NCBI GenBank assembly: GCA_003427395.1
Contig: BFEA01000105.1
Span: 3,159,886-3,184,453 of the forward strand
DNA length: 24,568 bases
Reading direction: 5' to 3'
Source of the DNA: Chara braunii
Taxonomy: Eukaryota > Streptophyta > Charophyceae > Charales > Characeae
A model generated the notes under the pieces. It did not search any database and had not been told where the DNA came from. It was given only the letters and a program-made list of their open reading frames with translations. Of the stretch, positions 24,140 through 24,568 are shown piece after piece (position 1 is the stretch's first letter; each line of letters begins with the position of its first letter). A program made the position numbers and the translations under genes.

Positions 24140-24568
24140 CAGAGATCAATGACTTTCGCGTACGGTGGAAAGACTGGCACAACTCAGAAGCGAGGTGGAG
24201 TGGGCAGAGATCCCACCCGACAAATGGACAAGAGCCTTCACAGGCCACGTAATCTGGAAGAGTTTATTCCGAAATTTGTACCTTCTGTAGCTTCTAGTAC
24301 CTTTCTCCCTCCTTAGGTTTTATCTGGAAGGCTCACATAGTGGACCTGAGAGGAAAGGTGGAAGTAAGGCAAGCTGACAGTCAATCCTCCACAATGCTGG
24401 AGTAATCAATGCTGGTCAGGGTTCCTTCGGCCAGACGGAAGGAAGCGTGAGTGTGCTTCATGATGTAATATCTTAATCTGACTTGCCGGTGGAATAGGAA
24501 CCGGACTGACGCTCCCCAGAATGGAAATGGAGCCAGGGCCATAAGGACCTGTTTTTTTTTTTTTTTTT
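24140..24568 (+). other. 3' UTR and conserved tail of LINE copy 2
   Basis: Non-coding end of the LINE. The block 24480-24555 is nearly identical to the end of LINE copy 1 (reverse complement of 1952-2029), including the CCGGT / ACCGG stem (24486-24490 and 24500-24504). It is followed by a T run (24552-24568) reaching the window edge, where copy 1 has GG and then A's. Confidence 0.85.

Larger units (their letters stand above)
4500..24568 (+). mobile_element. LINE copy 2, host of two nested LTR retrotransposons
   Basis: L1-like element on the plus strand, related to copy 1 but in the opposite orientation (5' ends facing each other). Its coding region runs 4500-5697, is interrupted by element A, resumes in the same frame at 15391-15600, is interrupted by element B, and resumes again at 24083. 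The 3' UTR then runs to a conserved tail ending about 24555, followed by a homopolymer. The RT core is absent upstream, so this copy is also 5'-truncated or its start has decayed. The 5' boundary is approximate, and the 3' boundary is at or beyond the window end. Confidence 0.85.

Overview
The window looks like a transposon-packed intergenic stretch of a streptophyte genome (land plant or charophyte alga). I see no intact cellular gene. Support for a streptophyte is: two Ty3/Gypsy LTR retrotransposons whose primer-binding sites resemble the plant initiator tRNA-Met type, L1-like LINEs with a C-terminal reverse-transcriptase zinc finger, plant-type telomere motifs (CCCTAAA) and dense TTGAC (W-box) and CACGTG (G-box) motifs. 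The gag of the second element has a long Lys/Glu coiled-coil region that reminds me of Chara-type elements, but that is an impression from memory and cannot be verified here.

Layout. 1-1804: old non-coding repeat DNA with a (GA)n tract, two diverged copies of a ~250-bp unit and 51-bp tandem repeats. 1820-4098 (minus): LINE copy 1, 5'-truncated, with an A-rich tail and perfect 15-bp target-site duplications. 4114-~4500: spacer containing several perfect palindromes. ~4500-24568 (plus): LINE copy 2, a relative of copy 1 pointing the other way and split into three pieces by two LTR retrotransposons. Element A (5698-15385, minus) has 315/320-bp LTRs, a 5-bp duplication CTAAC, gag, protease, RT-RNase H and integrase, and a ~2.2-kb structured leader holding an assembly gap. 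Element B (15601-24078, minus) has LTRs of 173 and 984 bp, a 4-bp duplication AGAG, gag with a coiled-coil N-terminus, and pol ending in a chromodomain-like segment. B's gag is itself split by a 484-bp inverted-repeat element (19852-20335) with an 8-bp duplication. The inferred order is LINE copy 2 first, then A and B independently, then the small element inside B.

All coding regions are decayed. Element A's RT lacks two of its catalytic aspartates; element B's RT has a stop inside the YxDD box and has lost the core of RNase H; both LINEs carry frameshifts. The material most worth a second look is non-coding: A's leader (a run of six inverted repeats, a family of three related hairpins with a compensatory change, a 300-nt almost C-free tract, telomere-like motifs and a duplicated G-box unit), B's W-box tandem array, a primer-binding-site variant shared by both elements, the palindrome-rich small element in B, and the LINE 3' tail, conserved while the proteins diverged.
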